Below are positions 41,781 through 50,733 of a stretch of 64,000 bases of DNA, one piece after another (the first letter of the stretch is position 1; each line of letters starts with the position of its first letter). The stretch covers positions 372,001-436,000 of the forward strand of contig JANOSH010000047.1 in the NCBI GenBank assembly GCA_031415695.1. Reading direction: 5' to 3'. The translations under genes were made by a program, and so were the position numbers. The stretch is from JANOSH01 sp031415695. Lineage in GTDB: Bacteria; Actinomycetota; Acidimicrobiia; Acidimicrobiales; Ilumatobacteraceae. The notes below the pieces were generated by a model. It made no database searches. It saw only the letters and a list, made by a program, of their open reading frames with translations, and was not told the origin of the DNA.

Positions 41781-41827
41781 TGCGACGGGCACCAACAACT
41801 ATCGCCACCCCGGGTGGAAAGCCCGAA

Positions 41828-43057
41828 TTATTTGGTCACCGAGCGTTCGGCACGGGCCTCGGGGAGCAGCACGAGCGAACTGGCCACCATAAGCGCAGCA
41901 GCCAGCCACGCAACGGTCGACAGGGGCAGGTAGCCGATCACCGCAAAGGCCAACAACGGTGCCAGCGTCGCCCGCACACCGGTGAAAAAGGTGTGCAAAC
42001 TCATGTAGTCGGCCACTCGATCGGCGGGCGCGAACTTTGTGACCCACAAGCTCCACATCAGGTCACCGCCAGCATTGGCGACACCCAGGGTTATAGCACC
42101 GATAATCAAGCCCGTATCGCTGGTACCGGTAAAGAACGCGGCCACATACAACGCGAACAGCAGATTGACCACGATTCGCGCCGAGAAGAAGGACAACCGG
42201 TCGAACAGCGACCCGAAGAAAGGCAGCAACGCCAATCGAACCACGGCCGGAACCGCCACCGTAAGCGCAATGATCTTGGCTGCGTCGGCGTTAACACCGT
42301 ATTTCGGTTGGGCAAGATACTCAACGCGAAGCGGTAGCAGCATCAGATTGCCGAAACCCATGAGCATCCAGGCCCCCAGCGTTAGGCGTAACCGACGGTC
42401 AATTGTGAGGAGATGGAAGTGCGGCCATGGGCGGTTGCGCACTCCTGCGACTCGCTCAAGGGGTGCCGATGGCATCATGGCATCGCATACTGCACCGGCG
42501 AGACTGGCAAGGACACCGGCGGCCACAACGGTTCGCCACGTGCCCAGATTGCCCTTGAGCAGCGAACCCATCGCAACTGCCGCCACTGCCGACACCGCGA
42601 CCTTGACCGCCAATCCACGACCGACGCGACGCCCCCGATCGTGGCGAGAAAAGTTCCGTTGGTAGGTGACGGTGATGAGGGGAATCACGCTGCCTCGACT
42701 CGCCACTCCAATGATGCTCCCGGCGACGAACGCGAACATTGGGCCGGTCGCCGCCAAGGCAAATCCGAGCGAACCAAGAATGCCAACAACGGCCGAGAGG
42801 CGTTGCACGCGCCACCCCAGTCGGCGTGCGACGGAGGTAAGCAGCGGCGAGACCAGAAGGCCGAACCCACTTGCCGCAGCAACAAGCCCCTTGGCTAGTG
42901 GTCCCCCGTCGAAGTGCTTGACCATAATGGTGAGCAGCACCGAGGTTTCGAGTGGAATGAGGACACCTAAAGGGATGGACCGAGCGAGATCGACTCTTTG
43001 GGTACGCTGGACTAGCGACTGTGCGTCGGGTGCGCCGGTCTCGAGTCTGACAACCAT
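41828..43057 (-). CDS. MFS transporter
   Basis: 409 residues with about 11-12 hydrophobic helices and short polar loops; a basic cytoplasmic loop between helices 6 and 7 (APLERVAGVRNRPWPHF) is typical of the superfamily. I cannot assign a substrate. It lies between the two signal peptidase genes on the same strand. The gap of about 110 bases before it holds no clear promoter; GAAGGCAAG may be its ribosome binding site. Confidence 0.75.
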   Translation of the reverse strand: MVVRLETGAPDAQSLVQRTQRVDLARSIPLGVLIPLETSVLLTIMVKHFDGGPLAKGLVAAASGFGLLVSPLLTSVARRLGWRVQRLSAVVGILGSLGFALAATGPMFAFVAGSIIGVASRGSVIPLITVTYQRNFSRHDRGRRVGRGLAVKVAVSAVAAVAMGSLLKGNLGTWRTVVAAGVLASLAGAVCDAMMPSAPLERVAGVRNRPWPHFHLLTIDRRLRLTLGAWMLMGFGNLMLLPLRVEYLAQPKYGVNADAAKIIALTVAVPAVVRLALLPFFGSLFDRLSFFSARIVVNLLFALYVAAFFTGTSDTGLIIGAITLGVANAGGDLMWSLWVTKFAPADRVADYMSLHTFFTGVRATLAPLLAFAVIGYLPLSTVAWLAAALMVASSLVLLPEARAERSVTK

Positions 43058-43168
43058 CTAGCTTGCCTTCGGCGTCGCTGGTTCGCTACCCGCACCTACG
43101 GTGCCACGGCCTACGGCCTGCATGCGCCTCTCGCTACCGCTCAACGCGCTCACTTCATCGCTCCGCCA

Positions 43169-43810
43169 CTAGAGGCGTCCGAGATGGTCGATCGGCCAGA
43201 CCCGCCACATCGCTCGGCCGACAACCAACGTGTCGTCGATGAGGCCAAAGCTTCGACCATCGTACGAATTCGCTCGGTTGTCGCCAAGAACCAGCAGTTT
43301 GCCCTCGGACACGACGATCACCGGATCGCTGCGTTGAGCGGTGACTGTACCCGCAGGCAGATACGGCTCGACCAGCAGTTCGCCATTGATAAGGACCTCA
43401 CCGTTCACGAACTCCACACGATCACCCGGTAGGCCAATAACCCTCTTGATGAGGTCGTCGACCTCGAGTTCGGGGTGGCCGGGGGGACGGTGAAAGACGA
43501 TGACATCACCGCGATTGATGTCGTGAAGCCGGTACGACAACTTGTTGACCAGCACTCGATCTCCAACGCCGAGCGTTGGCACCATCGACGGTGTCGGAAT
43601 GAAGAATGCCGCGAAAACAAAGGCTCGAAGGATCAGGGCAAAGGCCAGCGCTCCCGTGAGAATGGCCGCCCATTCGGCGAGATTGCGAGCAGTTTGCTCC
43701 GCCCGGCTCGCCGACCGTTGTCTAACCACAACGTGAGGGGTGGGCTGTGGGGTGTTGTCGAGCCAGTCGGCCCAACTCCACGGCGCTTCGTCGCGTTCAG
43801 TCGACCTCAC
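43169..43810 (-). CDS. lepB: Signal peptidase I (copy A)
   Basis: 213 residues from a GTG that overlaps the pafA stop (TAGTG), favoured over an earlier start within pafA. One membrane helix at about 48-70 precedes the catalytic Ser in FFIPTPSMVPTLG; the Lys is in DDLIKRVIGLPGD, and the LGDNRANSYDGRSFG box follows. It is cotranscribed with pafA, an unusual partner. It differs from copy B in having PTPSM in place of PSGSM. Confidence 0.93.
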   Translation of the reverse strand: MRSTERDEAPWSWADWLDNTPQPTPHVVVRQRSASRAEQTARNLAEWAAILTGALAFALILRAFVFAAFFIPTPSMVPTLGVGDRVLVNKLSYRLHDINRGDVIVFHRPPGHPELEVDDLIKRVIGLPGDRVEFVNGEVLINGELLVEPYLPAGTVTAQRSDPVIVVSEGKLLVLGDNRANSYDGRSFGLIDDTLVVGRAMWRVWPIDHLGRL

Positions 43811-45168
43811 TACAGGCTCGCTATCAACTTGTCGACGCGTTCGTCGTGGCTGCGGAACGGGTCCTTGCACAAAACGGTTCTTTGGGCCTGATCGTTGAGT
43901 TTCAAATGTACCCAGTCGACCGTATAGTCCCGCTTGCGTTCCTTGGCCCGTGTAATGAACTCGCCTCGCAGACGGGCGCGAGTCGTTTGCGGCGGCACTT
44001 CGACTGCGGTGTCGATTTCGGCATCGGTACAGATGCGCTCGACCATCCCCTTGTTTTGCATCAGATAGAAGAGCCCACGAGTCCTTGTGATGTCGTGATA
44101 CTGCAGATCGATGAGTGCAACTTTCGGATCGGACAGCGTGAGCGAATTCTTGGCCCGATACGACTCGATCAACTTATGTTTGATCACCCAGTCGACCTCG
44201 CGGTCTAACTCGAACGGATCGCGTTCGATGGTCGAGATGCAGTGCTCCCACATCTTCAACGCCTTGAGTTCGAGGGGCGCAAAGCCTTTCGTATCGCGAT
44301 AGCGCAGCGCTCGATCGAGGTACTCGCGCTGAATGTCGAGGGCCGATGCATCCCGACCGTTCGCCAGTCGAACAGGCCGGCGACAGGTGAGATCGTGGCT
44401 GATCTCACGAATCGCCCGAATCGGATTCTCGAGAGCCATATCACGCAGCACGACCGATGGGTCTTCGAGCATGCGCAACAAACACGCTGCCGAACCAACC
44501 TTCACAAACGTGCTGTATTCGCTCATGTTCGAATCACCAACAATCACATGCAGCCGTCGATACTTCTCAGCGTCGGCGTGGGGCTCATCACGGGTGTTGA
44601 TGATTGGTCGACTGCGGGTCGTAGCCGACGACACCCCTTCCCAAATGTGCTCGGCCCGTTGTGAAATGCAATACGTTGCACCTCGGGCTGTCTGGAGAAC
44701 CTTGCCTGCACCGGCAAAGATCTGCCGACTCACCAGAAATGGGATCAAAACATCGCTGTAGTGGCCGAGTTCATCCTCTCGACGAGTCAGATAGTTCTCG
44801 TGGCATCCGTAGCTGTTTCCGGCCGAGTCGGTGTTGTTACGGAACAGGTAAATCGACCCGCGGATACCCTCCTCACGAAGCCGGTCCTCGGCGGACGTCA
44901 GCAGCTCCTCCAAGATGCGTTCGCCGGCCTTGTCATGAACAACCAGGTCGTATAGCGAGTCGCACTCAGGGGTGGCGTACTCGGGGTGACTGCCGACATC
45001 GAGGTACAAGCGGGCGCCATTGGACAAAAAGACGTTGGAACTACGTCCCCAGCTCACCACCCGACGGAACAAGTAGCGCGCCACTTCATCGGGGCTGAGG
45101 CGTCGCTGCCCACGCAGGGTGCAGGTGACGCCGTATTCGTTCTCGAGTCCGTAGATTCTGCGCTCCAC
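43810..45168 (-). CDS. pafA: Pup-protein ligase PafA
   Basis: 452 residues, typical. It forms an isopeptide bond between the C-terminal Glu of Pup and substrate lysines. The N-terminal MERRIYGLENEYGVTC with Glu9 matches the magnesium-binding strand of the carboxylate-amine ligase fold, and the DVGSHPEYATPECDS segment holds the Asp base. The usual pafB and pafC genes do not follow; instead a signal peptidase gene is coupled. A TATAGG box lies about 22 bases upstream of the ATG. Confidence 0.95.
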   Translation of the reverse strand: MERRIYGLENEYGVTCTLRGQRRLSPDEVARYLFRRVVSWGRSSNVFLSNGARLYLDVGSHPEYATPECDSLYDLVVHDKAGERILEELLTSAEDRLREEGIRGSIYLFRNNTDSAGNSYGCHENYLTRREDELGHYSDVLIPFLVSRQIFAGAGKVLQTARGATYCISQRAEHIWEGVSSATTRSRPIINTRDEPHADAEKYRRLHVIVGDSNMSEYSTFVKVGSAACLLRMLEDPSVVLRDMALENPIRAIREISHDLTCRRPVRLANGRDASALDIQREYLDRALRYRDTKGFAPLELKALKMWEHCISTIERDPFELDREVDWVIKHKLIESYRAKNSLTLSDPKVALIDLQYHDITRTRGLFYLMQNKGMVERICTDAEIDTAVEVPPQTTRARLRGEFITRAKERKRDYTVDWVHLKLNDQAQRTVLCKDPFRSHDERVDKLIASL

Positions 45169-45226
45169 CCCGGCACCCTATACGGGCCACCGAGTCTGTG
45201 GACGCCTTGGTGGACGGCTTGGTAGG

Positions 45227-45907
45227 TTACCGAGCCAGAAACGGTGCGACCACGTCGTCGCTCAGCCGTTCAAAGCATCGACGTCCTGAGCCGCGAGCAA
45301 GAATTGCAACCTCGAGGTCTGCGGCGCCAAGCGTGCGCTCCGGTCCGGCCAAAGCGCTAACGGCGACGCCTACCGCAGCGCCGAGATCCATATCGGCTTG
45401 CCAGGCTGCTGTGAGGCGGGCATGAAGACCGTCGGCTTCGCCGCCGAGAACACTAAAGTGGCTTTCGTCCATCACCGTGCCGTCATACAGCACATGAAAA
45501 AGCCGATCATCCTCGAGGGCATACCCGACCTCGGCTACAAGAATCTCGACTTCCAAGGGCTTCATCTCGTGGGTGAAGACTTGACCGAGGATTTGCGCAT
45601 ATTGATTGGCGAGCCCACGCGCATCGACATCGTCCCGGCTGTATTGGAAGCCTTTGAGATCGGCGGCGCGAACACCGGCAACACGAAGCTGGTCGAATTC
45701 GTTGTATTTGCCGACTCCGGCAAACGCAATCCGGTCGTAGATTTCGCTCACCTTGCGAAGCGTGTTCGACGGGTTCTCGGCAACGATGGCGATGCCGTCG
45801 TTATAGGCAACCGCACAGAGGCTTCGACCACGAGCGATGCCTTTTCGGGCGTAATCGGCCCGATCCTTCATGACCTGCTCGGGGCTGACGTACGGCATCA
45901 TGCTCAT
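45227..45907 (-). CDS. prcA: 20S proteasome alpha subunit
   Basis: 226 residues. The N-terminal YVSPEQVMKDRADYARKGIARGRS segment is the alpha-subunit gate and helix H0, and DGIAIVAENPS follows. It lacks the catalytic threonine. Seven copies form each outer ring and dock the ARC C-terminus. Its start overlaps the prcB stop by four bases (ATGA), so the two are coupled. Confidence 0.95.
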   Translation of the reverse strand: MSMMPYVSPEQVMKDRADYARKGIARGRSLCAVAYNDGIAIVAENPSNTLRKVSEIYDRIAFAGVGKYNEFDQLRVAGVRAADLKGFQYSRDDVDARGLANQYAQILGQVFTHEMKPLEVEILVAEVGYALEDDRLFHVLYDGTVMDESHFSVLGGEADGLHARLTAAWQADMDLGAAVGVAVSALAGPERTLGAADLEVAILARGSGRRCFERLSDDVVAPFLAR

Positions 45908-46683
45908 CGGGGTCGCACCTCGTTGGCGATGCTTTCGAAGCGCGATTTGAGTTCGGAATCGTCGACGGGCACGTATCCGTCGGCGGTGATTACAGCCACC
46001 GTCGGATAGATGCCACGGAGCGGGTCAGGCCCGCCGGTGGCGGAATCGGAGTCGGCCGCTTCCCAGAGTGATCGCAGGCACAAGTTGATGACGTCGTCAC
46101 GTGTCATCTCCTCGCGAAAGCCGAGCTTGATGACAGTGCCGGCGTGCAAGCTGCCCGAACCGGTAGCGACGTATTCGGTCTCTTCGTAACGGCCGCCAGT
46201 CACGTCGTAGGTGAACAGACGACCTACTCGTCGGCGCTGATCCCAACCGGCAAAGATCGGCACGACCACCATGCCCTGCATCGCAGCAGGCAGGTTGCCA
46301 CGCACCATCATGGACAGCGTGTTTGCTTTACCGTCGAGTGAGAGCGGTACGCCTTCAACTTTTTCGTAGTGCTCAAGCTGTAGCTGGAACAGCTTCACCA
46401 TCTCCATCGCTGGCCCTGCGGCTCCTGCGATCGCAACCCCGCTGTAACGGTCCGACGGAACGACTTTTTCCATACTGCGATGACTGATGCGATTCCCCGA
46501 GGTTGCTCGACGATCACCTGCCATCACGACGCCATTGACAAACCTGACAGCTACGCACGTTGTGGCGTGAGGAACGGCGAGTTCGCCGCTCACCACGATT
46601 TCAGAACGCAGTCCGGTTCGTTTCAGCAATTCGGTGACGTTGGTGCCGGGATCTTGCCCGGGTTTGAAATATGGCATCGACAT
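45904..46683 (-). CDS. prcB: 20S proteasome beta subunit
   Basis: 259 residues, with a propeptide of about 40 residues. Autocleavage should occur before Thr41 in PHA-TTCVAVRF, exposing the catalytic threonine. The conserved VVMAGDRRATSGN segment and the following Lys in MEKVVPSD complete the active site. The TAGCCT box nine bases before the ATG suggests a promoter here, apart from pup. Confidence 0.95.
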   Translation of the reverse strand: MSMPYFKPGQDPGTNVTELLKRTGLRSEIVVSGELAVPHATTCVAVRFVNGVVMAGDRRATSGNRISHRSMEKVVPSDRYSGVAIAGAAGPAMEMVKLFQLQLEHYEKVEGVPLSLDGKANTLSMMVRGNLPAAMQGMVVVPIFAGWDQRRRVGRLFTYDVTGGRYEETEYVATGSGSLHAGTVIKLGFREEMTRDDVINLCLRSLWEAADSDSATGGPDPLRGIYPTVAVITADGYVPVDDSELKSRFESIANEVRPR

Positions 46684-46764
46684 ACAGCGCTCAGGCTATC
46701 TGGTCTTGGCTCGGGGCTGTAGGTGACGACACGACAAGCGTTGCTGGTCGAGATCAAGGGGCGA

Positions 46765-46959
46765 CTACTGCCCGCCCTTTTGAACATACGACTTCACGAA
46801 TTCCTCGGCGTTCTCCTCTAGCACCCCGTCGATTTCGTCGAGAAGGTCATCGAGTTCGGCCTTGATTTTCTCGCCGTGCGCCGCCGGTGTAGTTGTTTCG
46901 GCGACTTGCTCGTCGGATCGTTGCGGTGCGGGCCGTGTTTTGTGTGTTCGTTCAGGCAT
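46765..46959 (-). CDS. pup: Prokaryotic ubiquitin-like protein Pup
   Basis: 64 residues from an ATG with AAAGGG upstream; a longer frame lies inside dop. The N-terminus is basic and disordered; the C-terminal half is Glu/Leu-rich and ends in VKSYVQKGGQ. The terminal Gln must be deamidated to Glu by Dop before PafA can use it. Pup tags proteins for the ARC-proteasome. It lies 10 bases after dop on the same strand. Confidence 0.95.
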   Translation of the reverse strand: MPERTHKTRPAPQRSDEQVAETTTPAAHGEKIKAELDDLLDEIDGVLEENAEEFVKSYVQKGGQ

Positions 46960-46969
46960 GAAATCCCTT

Positions 46970-48457
46970 TCAGCTGCCAAGTCGCCGGACAAGATCGGCG
47001 GCAGACGTGCTTTCATCAATCAACCTAGCGACATGCGCGGCAGTTCCGCGCAGTGGTTCCATCATTGGCACTCGACGAAGCGGCTCGCTTCCGATATCAA
47101 ACACCAAGCTGTCCCAGTTCGCCGAGACCACGCTGGCTCCAAACTTTTCGAGACATCTACCTCGGAAATAGGCGCGGGTCGTGTCCGGAGGGGTTGACAT
47201 CGCCCGCGTGGCGGCTTCGTCGGTGACAAGTTCACGCAAACCGACGCGAGCAGCGAGGCTTTTGTCGGGTCGCACGTCGTGATACTGCAGGTCCATTGCC
47301 CGTAGTCGTGCATCGTTCCACGACAAGTTGTGCCGCTCGCGGTAGCCGTTGAGTATTCGCTCCTTGGCGACCCAGTCGACCAGAGGAGCAAGTGAGGCGC
47401 GATCATTGGTATCGAACGCGGTCAGAATGGTTTCCCAAAGGTCGAGCGCGAGTTCGCCCGAGCCCGCACCGACGCAGTCCAATCCGTGTACCGACTGATA
47501 GCGGCGCGCCTGTGTATAGAGCTCCCATTGAATCTGCAACGCCGTGAGCTTTCGGCCATCTCGTAGCGACACCTGCACCTGAAGTTGCGGATCGTGACTA
47601 ATGCGTTGAATGTCACGAACCGGCGAGGCGACGAGCAGATCATTTCCGAGCTCATCGTCCTCGATCATGGCCAGCAAGATCGCCGTGGTGGCAACCTTGA
47701 GGAAGGTGGATACCTGAGCCATGTTTGCATCGCCGACAATCACATGGAGCCGCCTATACCGGGTGGCGTCGCAATGTGGCTCATCGCGAGTATTGACGAT
47801 CGGCCGTTTCAGCGTGGTCTCGAGACCCACCTCCTCCTCAAAGAAGTCGGCTCGTTGGCTGATCTGAAAATCGACGTGTCGCCCGTCTCCGGCGTGACGT
47901 TCGACGCCAACTTTGCCGGCACCACAGAACAACTGGCGGGTAATGAAGTGTGGCGTGATCTGACTTGCTAGACGCCCGAATGGGGTTTGACGCGCTACAA
48001 GATAGTTCTCGTGACAGCCGTAGCTGTTGCCCTTACCATCGGAATTGTTTTTGTACACGACAATCTCGCCGCCACTCGTAACCCGTCGGGCTTCGTCCAT
48101 TGCACGCCGCATGATGAACTCACCTGCTCGGTCAAACCGGAGTAGTTCAAGTGCGTCGATGCACTCGGGCGTTGACACCTCCGGATGGGCATGGTCGACA
48201 TAGAAGCGAGCGCCGTTGGTGAGCACAGCGTTGACCAAATGGGTCTCGACTTCGGGAGCTATGGCGTCCTCAAGCGAATACCCGCGGGCGTCATTGGCGG
48301 GGGTCTCGTCCTCGAAGTCCCAGTTGGGGCTTACTACCCGATCACCAAGGTAGGCGTTGACAAGAATCGATGACGCCGTAATCGGGCTCGCATCGGGCAT
48401 GCCACGGACAACAATGCCGTACTCGGTCTCGATGCCACAGACTTTGGGAATCGCCAT
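46970..48457 (-). CDS. dop: Deamidase/depupylase of Pup, Dop
   Basis: 495 residues. It converts the Pup C-terminal Gln to Glu and also removes Pup from substrates. The N-terminal KVCGIETEYGIVV matches the PafA/Dop fold, and the extra segment at about 30-75 (YLGDRVVSPNWDFEDETPANDARG) is the Dop-specific loop absent from PafA. The pair of homologues lies on either side of prcAB and pup. Confidence 0.95.
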   Translation of the reverse strand: MAIPKVCGIETEYGIVVRGMPDASPITASSILVNAYLGDRVVSPNWDFEDETPANDARGYSLEDAIAPEVETHLVNAVLTNGARFYVDHAHPEVSTPECIDALELLRFDRAGEFIMRRAMDEARRVTSGGEIVVYKNNSDGKGNSYGCHENYLVARQTPFGRLASQITPHFITRQLFCGAGKVGVERHAGDGRHVDFQISQRADFFEEEVGLETTLKRPIVNTRDEPHCDATRYRRLHVIVGDANMAQVSTFLKVATTAILLAMIEDDELGNDLLVASPVRDIQRISHDPQLQVQVSLRDGRKLTALQIQWELYTQARRYQSVHGLDCVGAGSGELALDLWETILTAFDTNDRASLAPLVDWVAKERILNGYRERHNLSWNDARLRAMDLQYHDVRPDKSLAARVGLRELVTDEAATRAMSTPPDTTRAYFRGRCLEKFGASVVSANWDSLVFDIGSEPLRRVPMMEPLRGTAAHVARLIDESTSAADLVRRLGS

Positions 48458-48471
48458 GTCGCCAACCTAGG

Positions 48472-50247
48472 TTAGAGATACTGGCCGGTAGCCATGCGCT
48501 CGATTGAACGGCCGCCGTTCGGATCGCTCGTTGCGTGGTTCACTAAGGTCCGAATGAACACGATTCGTTCGCCCTTCTTGCCGGAGATCTTGGCCCAATC
48601 ATCGGGGTTGGTGGTGTTGGGAAGGTCTTCGTGTTCCTTGTACTCCTGACGGATCGATGCGACAAGATCCTCGACACTCACACCCTTAGCGCCGCCGGCG
48701 ATCAGACGTTTGATAGCGAGTTTCTTGGCTCGTCGCACGATGTTTTCGATCATTGCCCCCGAGGAGAAATCTCGGTAGTACAGCACCTCTTTTTCGCCGC
48801 CTTGGTAGGTGACTTCGAGGAAACGGTTCTCGTCAGACTCGGCGTACATCTCGTCGACCGTGACTGAGATCATTCCATTGATAGCGGCACCAACGTCGCC
48901 GCCCGCGTCAGTGATGGCTTGCGCCGAGAGCGGAATATCGGACGTGAGGTACCGGGCAAAGATCTGTCGGGCCGAATGCGCATCTGGCCGTTCGATCTTG
49001 ATCTTCACGTCGAGCCGACCGGGACGCAAAATCGCCGGATCAATCAGGTCTTCGCGGTTGGTGGCCCCGATGACGATGACATTTCGCAATCCCTCGACAC
49101 CATCGATCTCGGCCAGCAGCTGAGGAACGATGGTGGATTCCATGTCGGAGCTGACACCGGTACCTCGGGTGCGGAACATCGAATCCATCTCGTCGAAGAA
49201 CACGATGACCGGCCAGCCCTCTTCGCTTTTTTCTCTGGCTCGTTGGAACACCAACCGAATTTGGCGTTCGGTTTCGCCAACGTACTTATTCAGGAGCTCG
49301 GGACCCTTGATATTGATAAAGTAGCTGCGCCCCTTTCCTTCGCCCATCTTGTCGGCAACTTTCTTGGCCAGGCTGTTAGCCACTGCCTTGGCAATCAGCG
49401 TCTTGCCGCAGCCTGGAGGGCCGTATAACAAGATGCCCTTCGGTGCCGGAAGTTTGTGCTCGGCAAACAAGTCGGCGTACAGGTATGGGAGCTCGACAGC
49501 GTCGGCAATTTGTTCAATCTGTCCATCGAGTCCGCCAACGTCGTCGTACGACACGTCGGGAACTTCTTCGAGCAACAAATCTTCCACCTCGGGTCGAGGA
49601 AGCCGTTCCATGAGCAAGCCCGACCTGGCATCCATGAGCAACGTGTCGCCGGATCGTAACCGCACACCGTCGAGCACTTCGGCGAGCTCGCACACCCGCT
49701 CCTCGTCGGCTCGGCCCACTACCACAACGCGTCGGCCATCATCGAGAACGTCACGAACGGTGACGATCTCGCCTTGGCCGTCGGTATGACGAGCCAAAAT
49801 GACGGCGAAGCTTTCGTTTAGCACTACTTCGTCACCCGTGTGAAGGGAGTCGAGTGCAATGTCGGGGTGCACCGCAACCCGCATCTTGCGGCCGCTCGAC
49901 AAGACGTCGATTGTTTCGTCGTCGTTCTTGCCGACAACAACGCCATACGCCGAGGGGGGCTGACTGAGCTTGTCGACCTCGTCACGCAGGTGGGCAATGT
50001 GTTCGCGGGCCTCGCGCAACGTATAGCTGAGCTTCTCGTTCTGCGAGACCGCTTGAGCCAGGTTGCCTTTGGACTCCAAAAGTCGCTCTTCGAGCGTGCG
50101 GACGCGCTTAGGGACCTCGGACAGCTTGCGGCGAATAGCGACCAATTCTTCCTCGAGGGCCTTGGACTGCTCGCGCAAATCTGCCATTTCCTCCGAGTAC
50201 GACGACAGGCGCCGTTCGTATTCCGCGCTCGTCATGCGATCGGACAT
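48472..50247 (-). CDS. arc: Proteasome-associated AAA ATPase (ARC/Mpa)
   Basis: 591 residues. A coiled coil at about 5-95 captures Pup; two OB-like domains follow. The AAA module has Walker A LLYGPPGCGKTLIAKAV and Walker B VIVFFDEMDSMF, then GATNREDLIDPAILRPGR. The C-terminus ends GQYL, the docking motif for the 20S alpha ring. It feeds unfolded pupylated proteins to PrcAB. A GAGGAGGG lies before the ATG. Confidence 0.95.
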   Translation of the reverse strand: MSDRMTSAEYERRLSSYSEEMADLREQSKALEEELVAIRRKLSEVPKRVRTLEERLLESKGNLAQAVSQNEKLSYTLREAREHIAHLRDEVDKLSQPPSAYGVVVGKNDDETIDVLSSGRKMRVAVHPDIALDSLHTGDEVVLNESFAVILARHTDGQGEIVTVRDVLDDGRRVVVVGRADEERVCELAEVLDGVRLRSGDTLLMDARSGLLMERLPRPEVEDLLLEEVPDVSYDDVGGLDGQIEQIADAVELPYLYADLFAEHKLPAPKGILLYGPPGCGKTLIAKAVANSLAKKVADKMGEGKGRSYFINIKGPELLNKYVGETERQIRLVFQRAREKSEEGWPVIVFFDEMDSMFRTRGTGVSSDMESTIVPQLLAEIDGVEGLRNVIVIGATNREDLIDPAILRPGRLDVKIKIERPDAHSARQIFARYLTSDIPLSAQAITDAGGDVGAAINGMISVTVDEMYAESDENRFLEVTYQGGEKEVLYYRDFSSGAMIENIVRRAKKLAIKRLIAGGAKGVSVEDLVASIRQEYKEHEDLPNTTNPDDWAKISGKKGERIVFIRTLVNHATSDPNGGRSIERMATGQYL

Positions 50248-50333
50248 TCGAAACCCTCCTCGTTCCAGACTGGCACGACCAGCAGTACGTAGTGGTGAAG
50301 CTACACGGCGAGCCTCTTAAACGCATGCCAACT

Positions 50334-50373
50334 TTGGCAGGGAGTTGGCAGGAGATCTGGTCGGGTTTGGCAG
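50334..50373. promoter_or_regulatory. Three helically phased TTGGCAG boxes
   Basis: TTGGCAG occurs at 50334, 50345 and 50367, spaced 11 and 22 bases, so on the same face of the helix. The first is also half of a TGCCAA-CT-TTGGCA palindrome. They lie just upstream of the ferredoxin promoter and about 90 bases upstream of arc. Confidence 0.55.
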
Positions 50374-50379
50374 TGAAGG

Positions 50380-50408
50380 TTGTTTACGCGGCTTTGGCCG
50401 TGTAATTT
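50380..50408 (+). promoter_or_regulatory. Promoter of the ferredoxin gene (TTGTTT-N17-TAATTT)
   Basis: TTGTTT and TAATTT have the standard 17-base spacing. Transcription would begin near 50415, giving a leader of about 35 bases with AGGAG before the ATG. Confidence 0.5.
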
Positions 50409-50449
50409 CATATAGGCACACGACGCCCAGAATCTCAGGAGCGAACCCC

Positions 50450-50695
50450 ATGAAAGTTTGGATTGACCAAGACCTCTGCACCGGCGACGGTCTCTGCGAG
50501 GAGATCTCACCCAATGTTTTCACGCTCCTAGACGATGGCCTCGCCTACGTGCGCGAAGGTGCGAAGGTCTATGCAACGGCAAAGGGCAATCCACAGGGTG
50601 CCGAAGGCATGGCCAACATTCCTGACAACGAACTCGACGGCGTAATCGAGTCGGCCGAGGAATGCCCCGGCGAATGCATCTTCATCGAGCCGTAG
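50450..50695 (+). CDS. Small ferredoxin
   Basis: 81 residues. An N-terminal CTGDGLC followed by PNVF and a C-terminal ECPGEC are the pattern of single-cluster actinobacterial ferredoxins, [3Fe-4S] or [4Fe-4S], that pass electrons to P450s and other enzymes. Four cysteines are seen rather than eight. AGGAG lies nine bases before the ATG. It diverges from arc. The same neighbour, a ferredoxin between arc and trmI, may point to a conserved link. Confidence 0.9.
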   Translation: MKVWIDQDLCTGDGLCEEISPNVFTLLDDGLAYVREGAKVYATAKGNPQGAEGMANIPDNELDGVIESAEECPGECIFIEP

Positions 50696-50733
50696 GCTAC
50701 AAGCCGCTAAGAATGCTCGGCTAGCGGGGCTTC

